Source of the DNA: Lamellibrachia columna
Lineage: Eukaryota; Annelida; Polychaeta; Sabellida; Siboglinidae
Assembly (NCBI GenBank): GCA_963662155.1
Contig: OY759265.1
Coordinates: 43,840,227-43,904,226 of the forward strand
Length of the DNA stretch: 64,000 nucleotides
Direction of reading: 5' to 3'
A program made the translations under genes and the position numbers. Within the stretch, counting starts at the first letter, position 1; each line of letters opens with the position of its first letter. The notes beneath the pieces are model-generated. The model was not told the origin of the DNA, did no database searches, and was given only the letters and a program-made list of their open reading frames with translations. This document shows positions 1 through 13,300 of the stretch, piece after piece.

Positions 1-195
1 CTTACTCACCTGTTTTGAGATGGCCCCATACTCGCCTGTTTTGTGATGGCGCATTTCTAGTCTGTTTTTAGATTGCTCCTTACTCGCCTGTTTTGAGATG
101 GCTCCTTACTCGCCTGTTTTGAGATGGCTTCTTACTCGCCTGTTTTGTGATGGCTCCTTACTCGCCTGTTTTGAGATGGCTCCTTACTCGCCATT
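1..195. repeat. 26 bp minisatellite
   Basis: About seven tandem units of CTCCTTACTCGCCTGTTTTG plus AGATGG, with variants (TGATGG, a mutated third unit). It lies in the intron upstream of the first visible TPR exon. Positions 196-382 show nothing beyond a poly-C tract just before the acceptor. Confidence 0.85.
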
Positions 196-382
196 GTTGC
201 ATTCGGGCTGTGTATCATACTGTAATGTGCGATAGAGGCTCAATCGTGTTGAAAGTTATTTGAACACGCCTGCTGTCTAGCAATAAAAAATAATATTTTG
301 GATAATGACTGTTTTTGAAGTTTTGGGATCATGACAGTCTAGTTAGTATCTCAATGTCACCCCCCCCCCTTGTTGTCCGTAG

Positions 383-750
383 GTGCGTATGCTGCTGAAG
401 GAGTTGGAGGAAGCAAGGGGAAGACGTGTCCCTCTCGACAGCAGCAGTGACGATCATAACGTCACTTGCAGCGAGATCAGCAGCTCCTTCGTGGTCATCA
501 CGGACAAGCTCGTCACTTTCAGGTGAGTCAGTCGTGAGTTGTCGGAGTAGATGTATTTGCTCCATTTTTTTACGATGTGACAAAATCGGGAAACTGGGTT
601 TAGGGTTTGGAGGAGTGTGTGTTTCCCTGCTACTGTTGCGTTTGTTTCTTTTCCGTCTTATTGCTGTCTGTTCTAGTCATTAGAAGAACAATATATATAT
701 ATATGTGTGTGTTCTTCTAATGACTAGAACAGACAACAATAAGAAGAACA

Positions 751-819
<69 letters not shown>

Positions 820-2783
820 CTTCTAATGACTAGAACAGACAACAATAAGACACACACACATATATATATGTGTGTAAAACATAATTTCCAACAAAAATAG
901 ATATGTAGTTCACCTTTTAAAAATGTATAGAATTATGATAGTAGGGCCTATGTGTCTATTTTTGTGGTAGGAATTGATATGTTGCTAATGTGTGTCCTAA
1001 TAATAACTGCGTAGAAAAGGCAACAATAACAGACAAAAGATCACAAATCAATGTACTGGAAAAGTTATTAGTTGTAATAAGTTTGCAAAATGAAATATAT
1101 TTTTCTATTTTCCTAGTTAGTTAATATTACATATAAATCTCAGAGCTTGAATTTGGTGGTGGTCACGTAGCAATTTGCCGCAATGCCATGGCAACTGGCT
1201 GTGGTGCCTTGGAAACTAAACAATGATTCACGGCCAAACTGGCAATTTTTTTATAAAACACTCAATTTCAGATCAGGATTTTATTCTGTCAATTTTATTA
1301 ACATGTACAGCACCAAAGAATATTGTTGTATAGATTTGGTGCCATATAAATTAATATAAACGCTAAGCCATGTTCACCTACAACTCGGTTAGTGATAAAT
1401 GGATGATGTGCTCCAGGAGCATTGAGGAGCTCCAGGAGCAGAACCAAAAGCTACTGGAAGTGGTGCGAGACCTCAGTGAGAAGTTGGAGGAGCGCGACGC
1501 TGCCGTGAGAGACGAGAGGACATCGGAGCTGCAGGCGCAACTGGATGAAGCTCACCGGGAACTGGAGCAGATGAGGGAGTCGAGGGAGAGACAGGCAGAG
1601 ATGGTTAGTCTCCCGCTGTGTGGGACAACATTCCTGCTCCTTGTGTAGGGATATCAAGATTGAGGGGATAGTGTAACGGTTGGGTTCAAGCCGGGTTGAA
1701 AACAAATGATTTTTTATTTAAACATTTGTTTTTAATTTCAGCATCTTAAAAATAAAAAAAATCTGATATATAGATAGCTATATCTATAAACTATTTCAAA
1801 CATTAAATTCAAGATGATTGTAGACTTCTGTCTGTATGGAAACAATTTGAATTTGAAATATTTGTTAAACTCAAATTATGTGTATTCATTTTTGGGAGAC
1901 TCAAATTTACATTCAATAAAAACAAATTGTTTGTTGATGTTGGTTTCATATTTATGCATTTGAATCATTGAAAAATTTAGATCAGTGTTTTAATGGAGTT
2001 AAGAATGATGCAATACAAATGTAACGGTTTGTTGCAGGTTGAGGCCATCATTCGGCAGCGAGACATGTTCCGTGTGTTGCTGTCTCAGTCAGATGCCTTG
2101 CCAGTAAGTGCAAATGTAAACACAGTTTCTATACCTATTTTATTTCCAACGTTGTTTACCCAAAGTCCTGTGACTTGAACATTGGCCTAGACAACTGTGC
2201 AACATGAATTCAATTCGTTTATGGACTCCAAAAAATTTCGGAAGATATGACAGTGGTCAGTTATAATTAGAAATATCTTTAAATGTCTACTTTATATTGT
2301 AATAAACATGTTCGTTGATTATATGTATGCAGAGGACTCAGCTTAACGGAATCAGCCGTTTAGTAGAATCAAATATATTGGCTGGGATGGAATGAACTAT
2401 TCCTGCTGTATTAAAATGCACCGCTTAAGTGAATCAACCTCTTAATTTAATTGAATTGCTATCGCCCGAAATGATTCTATTAAGCAGAGGCCACCGTAGT
2501 TACGCATCTCAAAATGTTCAGCTAATTAATTCATAAATATATAAATTTAACCTAACATGCCCAATTTTCCGTGCCAGCTGTCTGTTCCCTTGACCCCTGG
2601 CGTCCGCATCCACCAGCCGAAGACGTCCACCCCACAGTCCAGTGCTGACAGCCAAGTGGTCAGTGGGTCTCGGTCAACAGATTCAGTGGACGCAAAGCAA
2701 CAATTGACCGACACAAAGAACGCTCTGAAGGAACTGCAGGACCAGTTCAACACATACAAGCGAGAGAAGGCAGACAATGATAG
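383..2783 (+). CDS. TPR: TPR exons 1-4 (of those visible): coiled coil
   Basis: Exons 383-522, 1417-1603, 2038-2103 and 2578-2783. The first reads VRMLLKELEEARGRR..., matching the vertebrate stretch before the DISSSSEVIS segment; here it is SEISSSFVVITDKLVTFR. The second opens SIEELQEQNQKLLEVVRDL. The third gives VEAIIRQRDMFRVLLSQSD, a strongly conserved block. The fourth encodes a Ser/Thr/Pro break in the coil (LSVPLTPGVRIHQPKTSTP) and then resumes coiled coil. The first exon is assumed to begin in phase 0; the preceding exon is off the window. Introns here hold a hairpin-forming AT repeat and no other recognised gene. Confidence 0.9.
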
Positions 2784-4811
2784 GTATGTTGATACACCAG
2801 GTGGCATCACTGAACAGCGGGACAGACAAGTCGGCCCAGAAGGTGGCACCATGGGTTTTGTCGGTTGTTTAATGCGAGTGTGGTTATTTGCATGTAGCTC
2901 ACGTAAAATCTTGGTGGTGATTTTGGCCGGCTTTGTGGTTTAATAACATTATATTTTTTCTGTTTATAATTATCATCATCCAGTCGCATTTGACCACTTT
3001 TGGCCATAACTGAGCCTCCAGAAAAAGCTGCGCCAATCTGTTCTATTTCTCGTCATCGTTCTTAGGTCTCGCGTATTCATGTTGGCAACTTCCTTGATGC
3101 CATCGATCCACCTCCTGTTGACTCCTTCAACCATCCCAAGTTGTTATCTTTCCTGGTCATATGTAAAATATGTAAAATGGTGAAATACTACTTGTGTTCT
3201 GGGTTGATCCGTTCTTGTCTGGTTGGGCAGGATGGTCAACGAACAGCTGGAGAAGTTCAGGCGCGAAGCCTCGGACATGCGCGTCCAGAACGCTCGACTT
3301 GCATCACAGGTTTGACTGCTTGTTCTATAAGTGTTGTTCTCATTCAGAAACATGTTCTTTGCTCCTTGCACTAAAGCTCAGTCCTCAATTCAGTTTTTTT
3401 TTTCATCTCATTTTAGTATAATTTTCCAAAAAATCTAACCTATCTGGTATCCACTACGACATATAGCTCATTTGTGCAAATATATTATTTAATTTTGACA
3501 AAATCATCAGACAAACTATTAAATTAAAGGCAGCAGAAAAACCTACAAACTGTTGCTTGAGTGATATACTAGAGGAAGTAGGCAGAGTCTGTGATTTGCT
3601 TTATGTGTGTGCTCGGTGCATTTTCCGTGTGATTGGTCATGTTATCTTCGGTGTTATTATTCCACCTAGTTGGACTTTGCCAGTGAGCGTCACAAGGTGC
3701 TCGTGTCAAACATTGACGTGTACAAGAAAGAGATTGCAGCGCTGCGGGACAAGACGCAGCGGTACTCGGTGTCTGTCATGAAACACGAACAGACAGTGAG
3801 CACACAGCGAGAGGTGAGTCTCGTATGGTCTAGGAGAAATACATTAATATTGTGGTGTAATGCGTCAGATTCTTATGCTTATAACTTATATTTGATTGAA
3901 GGTCGTCTATCATGAATCACCACTCATGTCTGCTCTGTGCTGTTCTTACCAGATCTTCATACGTAATTTTTCCCGCCCATGCCTTGATGTTGTCTTTCGA
4001 TGTGACTCTTGGTCTTCCTCTGGCTCTTTTACACTCCCCCATTCCCCCCAATATCTCCCGTTGTATTCCTTCCTGATGATGTGCCCCCTAAATTTTAGGT
4101 TGTGTTTCTGTATTTTGTTGAAGAGTTGTTTTTTATTCAGGCCCGAGTTAGTACTTCTATGTTCGTGGCTTATGCGGTGTATTCTACTTGGACACCACAT
4201 CTCAAAAGCTTCCCGTGTGTGTTAGTATCATTTGGAAATTGTCCATGTTTCTTCGTCATATATCAATGTGGACCAAAGGCTGTGTCAGAAATGTGGACCC
4301 CCCAGACAGTTCACTCAGTGTTCATTCTTGTGTCTTTTGTGTGTCGAAAAGCAGAAGTACTTAGTGAGTGAGTGAGTGAGTGAGTGAGTGAGTGAGTGAG
4401 TGAGTGAGTGAGTGAGTGAGTGAGTGAGTGAGTGAGTGAGTGAGTGAGTGAGTGAGTGAGTGAGTGAGTGAGTGAGTGAGTGAGTGAGTGAGTGAGTGAG
4501 TGAGTGAGTGAGTGAGTGAGTGAGTGAGTGAGTGAGTGAGTGAGTGAGTGAGTGAGTGAGTGAGTGAGTGAGTGAGTGAGTGAGTGAGTGAGTGAGTGAG
4601 TGAGTGAGTGAGTGAGTGAGTGAGTGAGTGAGTGAGTGAGTGAGTGAGTGAGTGAGTGAGTGAGTGAGTGAGTGAGTGAGTGAGTGAGTGAGTGAGTGAG
4701 TGAGTGAGTGAGTGAGTGAGTGAGTGAGTGAGTGAGTGAGTGAGTGAGTGAGTGAGTGAGTGAGTGAGTGAGTGAGTGAGTGAGTGAGTGAGTGAGTGAG
4801 TGAGTGAGTGA

Positions 4812-4866
<55 letters not shown>

Positions 4867-7800
4867 TGCATGCATGTCATCTATGTTTCCACATAGTATA
4901 TCAGTGTGGACCAAAGGCTGTGTCAGAAACGTTATAAAAATGAGATAATTAATAATCATTTATCTAGGCCCTACTAAGAGTGTTGGCCGAGCCTCATGTT
5001 GTATCATATGTGGGGCATGATAGCTCAGCAGAAGAACGTTGGACTGTCAATCAAAATGATTGAGGGAAGTAAAAGATCCCAAGCAGGGAAAAAGCCTGCC
5101 ATCTCTAACTGTAAAGAAGGAAAACTGAATATAAACCACTGGTAAATAGAAGATCGGGGCTCGAGTTCCTTTTCCCTGGTGCCTATGCCAGGGGAAGTAA
5201 AATATCACACACCGGGGGTAAACGTGTAACTTGTCAGATTCTACCACTGTGCGATAATGCTCCATATGGAATATGTACTATATAAGCCTATGTTCAGGGC
5301 TAACCCAAGAGTGTCTTTTGTTAGTCGGTTTACATGTAGAGATTGCTAGCTCTGTGAGTCCTTGACAGGTTTACTACAGGTCTCCCTACACCCATATGTT
5401 TGGTGCCAGACAAGTCGGCCAGTACCCAATTCCTATGAATCGACTGGGTGGGCTGCAGGCTTGAGTTTAAAACCCAGAACCTCCTGTCAACGAGGCAAGC
5501 ACTACACCAATTGACCAACCATGCCAGTGTCCAGTATCATTTCTACCAACCAAACAGACAAATTATTTCTTGGAATCAGGAAATGTTTGTTTGTCTCAAT
5601 CATAAACAGAATAATTTGTACAGAATCTAAGTGGACATTTTACAGTATTCTTCTATAGTAAAACAAAAAGCAATCACTTAATAACTTTAAACAATACATG
5701 GAGCAGTCTAAGTCAGCTATGTCTATGGGACGGGAGACTCCAACAAACACCAAAGTTGGTCACTGTCTAGCCTACTTTGACTTACCTACTCCTGAATGCT
5801 GTTGTGTTGACTGTTTCCAGGATCTGTTGGCGATGCAGGAGAAGCTATCGAGGGCCGATGTGCGCTGTCAGAGTCTCGAGGCGAGCAACGCTGTGTTGAA
5901 GAGTGCTGAGGCAAGACTTGTGCAGGACAGAGAGAACATTCTGAGGGAGAAGTGTTCACAGAATCTACTGCTGGCCAATCTGCAAGCTATCCAGGTAATG
6001 CTCAATCTGCCTTTGTTGTCATCTATGAAAACTAGGTTGAAGTACGAAGGTCTCATGCAGCATTTGTTTTGCAAATAGTGATGTGTGTTAATATTAAATT
6101 AATCTAGTTGTTACTGTTACCTGTAGCTATTATGTACAGCACAATTTCTTGTAATCCTGACAGACTTGATGATTACATCATAAATAATTTCCTTGTTTAA
6201 TAAAATAAGTATAATTTCTTTGTTGCATTTGAAACATTAAATATTTGTTCCTCTTACAACTTATTTGTATCATCTACTTGATCAACTTTGTTTAAATATT
6301 TAATTTATATTAATCAAATTGGTTGTGGTATTTTATTTTTCTGCTAAACATCTTGTATTTGTGACCTGCTCCATCAAAATCAGGAATAAGTCGGAAATGC
6401 CGAGCCTGGCTATTCCACTTCAAAATACACGAAGGGGTGAATTTGGCTGCGATGGCAGATTTTCAGGTTTTGATGTTTTTTATTAGCCTAACTACCCTAG
6501 ATTGCTGTCCTGCTATTATAAGGTCATAACACGATTGATAACTTTGAAAAAATATGATGTTTCATAGAGCTATGAATATCTTAATGAACAAAGATGAAGG
6601 AAACTTCGCTGAATTCAGATGTATCATATCTACTGCACATTGCGTCCACCCCGCCATATTGGCATCGTTGGAAAGCTGACCTATAATGGGATGCATTTAC
6701 TATGGCAAAATCAGTCACATGTTACTACACAATCAGTCAGAGAGGTTTAAAACAGAGACAACATGTAAACGAAACCACGTTATTCACTGAATAACAATGA
6801 GGACGTAATCACGTGATATGAATCGTAATGACTGATTGGCTCAGCTAGAAAGGCGCATGCGCAGTCACTCTGAACATTGGAACCTTTAACCCCAAATGTT
6901 TGTTTTGGTTTGAGTTTGACTACTTCGGAGACTGTTATTATATCAAATCTACGTTTATTAATCGATTATTTAGTTGCCGTTGACTGGGGAACTTGGTCGA
7001 GTCAGATGGCTCAGATAGCAACAGTGAAATGAGCGTCATTTATGAGGGCAAAAGTGCCGAAGAAGACCTTGATCGAGCGACAGTTGACACTGACAGCTTC
7101 GAGCGAGTGCGCAGGCAGCTTGGTGGCAATGTCACTGAGAATGCAATATCTTGCCAACTTTCACAACTGTCAAAGTGGAATTCCACCAAAATATGCGTGT
7201 TGATGTGTACTACAACAGTGCAGAATTCAAACTTCATATGATGTGCCGTTGTTATTGAAATGTATGAATATACTTTAGTAAACTTCAAAGCTGTTTTTCT
7301 CAGAATCGGGGCACCTTCTCTTTATCAAGTGATAACTCAGCAACTAATAGAACTTGGTAGTTGTCTTTGGCATCATTGGAAAGCCCGTCTTTTTTTTCTC
7401 AGAATCGGGGCACCTTCTCTTTATCAAGTGATAACTCAGCAACTAATAGAACTTGGTAGTTGTCTTTGGCATCATTGGAAAGCCCGTCTTTTTTTTCTCA
7501 GAATCGGGGCACCTTCTCTTTATCAAGTGATAACTCAGCAACTAATAGAACTTGGTAGTTGTCTTTGGCATCATTGGAAAGCCCGTCTTTTACGTTGTAC
7601 CTTTATCTCAAAATCTAATTTTTTTACTTATTCCTGATTTCGATGGAGCTGGTCACGTTTATATTAACATAAGGGATGTTCTCAAAATCATTCCATAGAA
7701 TTGATGTCATTTAACCTCAGAACCCCCATACATGAAACTAGAAGAACCTGTGTGCAACTTCGTACTTGCCAGTCGGCACTTCAGCCATCAAAATGCAAAG

Positions 7801-10337
7801 CAGCCTGCATACTGTAGAAGCAAGCACCCTTACAAACTATGATCATAATATAAACAACGTTTTCCTGGAAAATACATCGATGAGTTGCTAACTCCGCCCT
7901 TCTTTTGTCACAACAAAATCTGTTACAGAACAATTTGGAAAGGGCTGAGTTCGAGACAAAGACAAAGTTGACTCGGCAGATTGAATCTCTAAGACAGGAA
8001 AACGTACAGCTACAACGCAAGATCGACGCTAATATTTCAAAGAACCAGACAACGGTCACCGTACTCGAGGTCAGTATGCAAAATAGGTTTATAAAACACA
8101 AACAAGTATTATGTAAATTATGTTATGATTGTCAAGTACAGGTAAGTTCTTATATAGCGCAGTATCCAGCCCATAGTACAGCTTGGAGCACTTTACTCTG
8201 CACCCCAACATGACTTATCTGGGAAGCATTCAGCCATGCTACATTTACTGCAAGAAAACTATATATCAACTACTGTCTGTAGCCAGGTACTCATTTATAC
8301 AGCTGAGTGGACTGAGGCAACGTGGAGGGAACAAAATTACCAAAGCTTCAAAATGGCAGCAAAGTGATTTGAACTCCTGTCCAGTGTTCAAACCATCATG
8401 CTACTGTGCCCCAAGTAAAGTAAATATCAGGAAATATTTCAAGTTTAAATATCAATTTTATTGATTACTAGCCCAGTTGCCCGGCATTGCATGGGAGAAA
8501 AAGCAAGAGCATATGACTCCTTGCACTGCCCAGTCAAGTTTTGGTAGGGCAGTGCCAATGGCAATGAAATCTTCGTTCCACAAAGATCTCGTGCAACTGC
8601 TGGTTTCATGAAATGTTCGGTAGACGTTTGTCATAGATCACATAACAATGGTAGAAACATGCATGATGTTGCTAACAATTGTACATAGCTACTGGTCTGA
8701 GTTATGTAGAGTACGCTAAACGTCAACATCCATAATATCCCCATCCCAGGAGAATTTTTAATGTATGAGCCAACACCATGGGTCTCCCGGGCACACCTAC
8801 AAAATTTCAGCCCTGTACATGCGAAACTGACAGTCATACAAGGGAACAGATGAACAGACAGAGTCACAAACAACTTTATTGTATAGATATCACTTGCACA
8901 TGTATAACTGTTATTGTATAGATATCACTTGCACATGTATAACTGTTATTGTATAGATATCACTTGCACATGTATAACTGTTATTGTATAGATATCACTT
9001 GCACATGTAAAACTGTTATTGTATAGATATCACTTGCACATGTATAACTGTTATTGTATAGATATCACTTGCACATGTATAACTGTTATTGTATAGATAT
9101 CACTTGCACATGTATAACTGTTATTGTATAGATATCACATGCACATGTATAACTGTTATTTTGCACACCTTGAAAATAATACTTATGAAACAACCAATGC
9201 AAGTCCGATGTAATAGAGAATTGAAATAGGCCAAATGATGACGTTTATTACAAAGTGGACTGCTTATCACGCAGCCACTTTGGGAAGAACATTAACAGGA
9301 ATGTGAGCTCTTTGGAGCAACCAGGCTGGAATTGAACGCATGTACAGCCCCATCTGACACATTTCTCAGAGCCCACAATCCTACAAGCATGACGATGACA
9401 TATACATAATGCAAAGTATACAGACATTCCTCCACCAATACACAAATTTTATTCCTTTGAAGAACCGTCTCGCTGATGCTCGCAGCCAACTCGAGAAACA
9501 AACGACAGAAGCGGAGGAGGCGAAAAGGAAAATTGGAGAACTTCAACAGCATGTCGAGCAACTTAAAGCTCAGGTAATTATATATATATTATTTATTTTC
9601 AGCTCTGTTAATTAAATGTTTTTAGGCAGCCTGTGTAGGTGGAACATGTTGAAGAATGTTTATGTTTTGTGATCTTATCCTTGTGAATGATCTTTTGGGT
9701 GTTTTACCCTGTTGCACTTGACAATTTCATCTTACAAAGTTTAGGAAACTAGTTGGTGTGGTTTCAGTTAGTAGAGACAACTGAAGTTGACATTGTGGAT
9801 CGATCGTTAGTGTGGTTTCAGTTGACAGAAAATTTAAGTTGCCACTGTGTTGATCTTGGGTGTGATTTCAATAAGCAGTTGCCACTATGGATTGATCATT
9901 GCTGCAGTTTCAGCAAAAATAGAACTGAAGTTGCCACCATGGATTGATCTTTGGTGTGGTTTCAGTTGACAGAGGCCACGGCAAAGGCTCAATCTTCTCA
10001 GTCTGAGCAGTCCCCGGTCACTGCCAAGGCCAGTGTCCAGCAGACGTCCATGTCCAGCCCCCCTGCACTGGAGGAGGAGGTCAAGGACCTGAAGACACAA
10101 CTGAATCAGTGTTCCACAGAAATCAAAGGTAAGACACTAGCCAGTGGCTCAGTGGTGGTCATGTGACTCAGTGGCAGTGCTCACTAGGTGGCACTACTGA
10201 TGCGACATTGTATGTTAAGGTACTCCTTATATAGTATTTATTTTGATCTTCAGGACATTTCACTCCCTGGCAAACATGTTCACTCAAACTCTATCTCAAC
10301 TGTTCTGGAGAGCATTCAGCCACAACTAATAATGCTC

Positions 10338-10385
<48 letters not shown>

Positions 10386-13300
10386 GCAACCAACAACGCA
10401 AGCCAGGTGTAAGGATATGAAAAGGCCAAATAAATGACGTTTATTAAGAGTATGCCTAATGGCATATTATTCCGATTAAAAGCATGAAGTGTGGACCCTG
10501 TAACATGCGCCAAGCATGTGGCTGAGCCTCATACAAAGCCGCCTGGACACAATGCTCCCAGAGCCCACACTTCGACATAGCAATACAGTACATGTAGTAA
10601 TATTCCTACAACACAAGACAATTCATGGCATCATCACCAGCACATTAAAACATTACCCAATACCGACAATACTCGACAAAAACCTATTTGCATATACTGC
10701 ATTACTGGAATACACTACTTGCTAAAATTCCTACTCTATATATTTATGTAACCTAAAAGGTGGGGCCATAACGCCTGATTAGCAATAAACCATCCCAACA
10801 TCGAGGATGGAAGGGAAGTCATCTTCCACTCCGCACCAAAACCCTATGTGAACGGGCAGATAGCCGAATGAAAAGCCCAAAGTCCACTGGGAAAGCGTAA
10901 TAGGGAAGGTGGTGACTTCACTTCCACCGGTAATGTACAAAATGTTATCAAGCACGACACTAATAAACACATTAATATAACATTCAGCAGCAGAAATTGG
11001 GGAGGAGGGTGGGTCGAAAACTTGTAACACCGAGAAAGCAGGTCTGCTCTGCATGTATCAAACATTCGGAGTGAAGCTGCTTACTTTCAAACTGCGTCAT
11101 TCGAATGACTGCCGCGCTCTGATTGGTTTAGCGGTGTCACGGGAGCGCTTATTCAGTCATCCTGGTATCTTTGCCTACGCTTAGATTAGCATAATAACCT
11201 ATTGACCCTCACGTGCCCTGCCCGCGCCGCTGCCAGCATAAAATCATGTATGCAACCGTGGTCGCATACTCTCATTTATGCAACCAACAACGCAAGCCAG
11301 GTGTAAGGATATGAAAAGGCCAAATAAATGACGTTTATTAAGAGTATGCCTAATGGCATATTATTCCGATTAAAAGCATGAAGTGTAGACCCTGTAACAT
11401 GCGCCAAGCATGTGGCTGAGCCTCATACAAAGCCGCCTGGACACAATGCTCCCAGAGCCCACACTTCGACATAGCAATACAGTACATGTAGTAATATTCC
11501 TACAACACAAGACAATTCATGGCATCATCACCAGCACATTAAAACATTACCCAATACCGACAATACTCGACAAAAACCTATTTGCATATACTGCATTACT
11601 GGAATACACTACTTGCTAAAATTCCTACTCTATATATTTATGTAACCTAAAAGGTGGGGCCATAACGCCTGATTAGCAATAAACCATCCCAACATCGAGG
11701 ATGGAAGGGAAGTCATCTTCCACTCCGCACCAAAACCCTATGTGAACGGGCAGATAGCCGAATGAAAAGCCCAAAGTCCACTGGGAAAGCGTAATAGGGA
11801 AGGTGGTGACTTCACTTCCACCGGTAATGTACAAAATGTTATCAAGCACGACACTAATAAACACATTAATATAACATTCAGCAGCAGAAATTGGGGAGGA
11901 GGGTGGGTCGAAAACTTGTAACACCGAGAAAGCAGGTCTGCTCTGCATGTATCAAACATTCGGAGTGAAGCTGCTTACTTTCAAACTGCGTCATTCGAAT
12001 GACTGCCGCGCTCTGATTGGTTTAGCGGTGTCACGGGAGCGCTTATTCAGTCATCCTGGTATCTTTGCCTACGCTTAGATTAGCATAATAACCTATTGAC
12101 CCTCACGTGCCCTGCCCGCGCCGCTGCCAGCATAAAATCATGTATGCAACCGTGGTCGCATACTCTCATTTATGCAACCAACAACGCAAGCCAGGTGTAA
12201 GGATATGAAAAGGCCAAATAAATGACGTTTATTAAGAGTATGCCTAATGGCATATTATTCCGATTAAAAGCATGAAGTGTAGACCCTGTAACATGCGCCA
12301 AGCATGTGGCTGAGCCTCATACAAAGCCGCCTGGACACAATGCTCCCAGAGCCCACACTTCGACATAGCAATACAGTACATGTAGTAATATTCCTACAAC
12401 ACAAGACAATTCATGGCATCATCACCAGCACATTAAAACATTACCCAATACCGACAATACTCGACAAAAACCTATTTGCATATACTGCATTACTGGAATA
12501 CACTACTTGCTAAAATTCCTACTCTATATATTTATGTAACCTAAAAGGTGGGGCCATAACGCCTGATTAGCAATAAACCATCCCAACATCGAGGATGGAA
12601 GGGAAGTCATCTTCCACTCCGCACCAAAACCCTATGTGAACGGGCAGATAGCCGAATGAAAAGCCCAAAGTCCACTGGGAAAGCGTAATAGGGAAGGTGG
12701 TGACTTCACTTCCACCGGTAATGTACAAAATGTTATCAAGCACGACACTAATAAACACATTAATATAACATTCAGCAGCAGAAATTGGGGAGGAGGGTGG
12801 GTCGAAAACTTGTAACACCGAGAAAGCAGGTCTGCTCTGCATGTATCAAACATTCGGAGTGAAGCTGCTTACTTTCAAACTGCGTCATTCGAATGACTGC
12901 CGCGCTCGACATTGGTTTAGCGGTGTCACGGGAGCGCTTATTCAGTCATCCTGGTATCTTTGCCTACGCTTAGATTAGCATAATAACCTATTGACCCTCA
13001 CGTGCCCTGCCCGCGCCGCTGCCAGCATAAAATCATGTATGCAACCGTGGTCGCATACTCTCATTTATGCAACCAACAACGCAAGCCAGGTGTAAGGATA
13101 TGAAAAGGCCAAATAAATGACGTTTATTAAGAGTATGCCTAATGGCATATTATTCCGATTAAAAGCATGAAGTGTAGACCCTGTAACATGCGCCAAGCAT
13201 GTGGCTGAGCCTCATACAAAGCCGCCTGGACACAATGCTCCCAGAGCCCACACTTCGACATAGCAATACAGTACATGTAGTAATATTCCTACAACACAAG

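Noticed and set aside
4311..4959. Long His-Ser-Leu-Thr repeat frames on the - strand
   Set aside because: Pure translation of the GTGA microsatellite, with no gene context.
5698..5820. An ATG start 123 nt ahead of TPR exon 7
   Set aside because: The frame is open by chance. The CTGTTTCCAG acceptor at 5820 and the TPR match begin the exon at 5821.
6993..7241. A host gene exon nested in the TPR intron
   Set aside because: It lies between matching inverted ends, so it is better explained as part of a DNA transposon, and it lacks an initial ATG.
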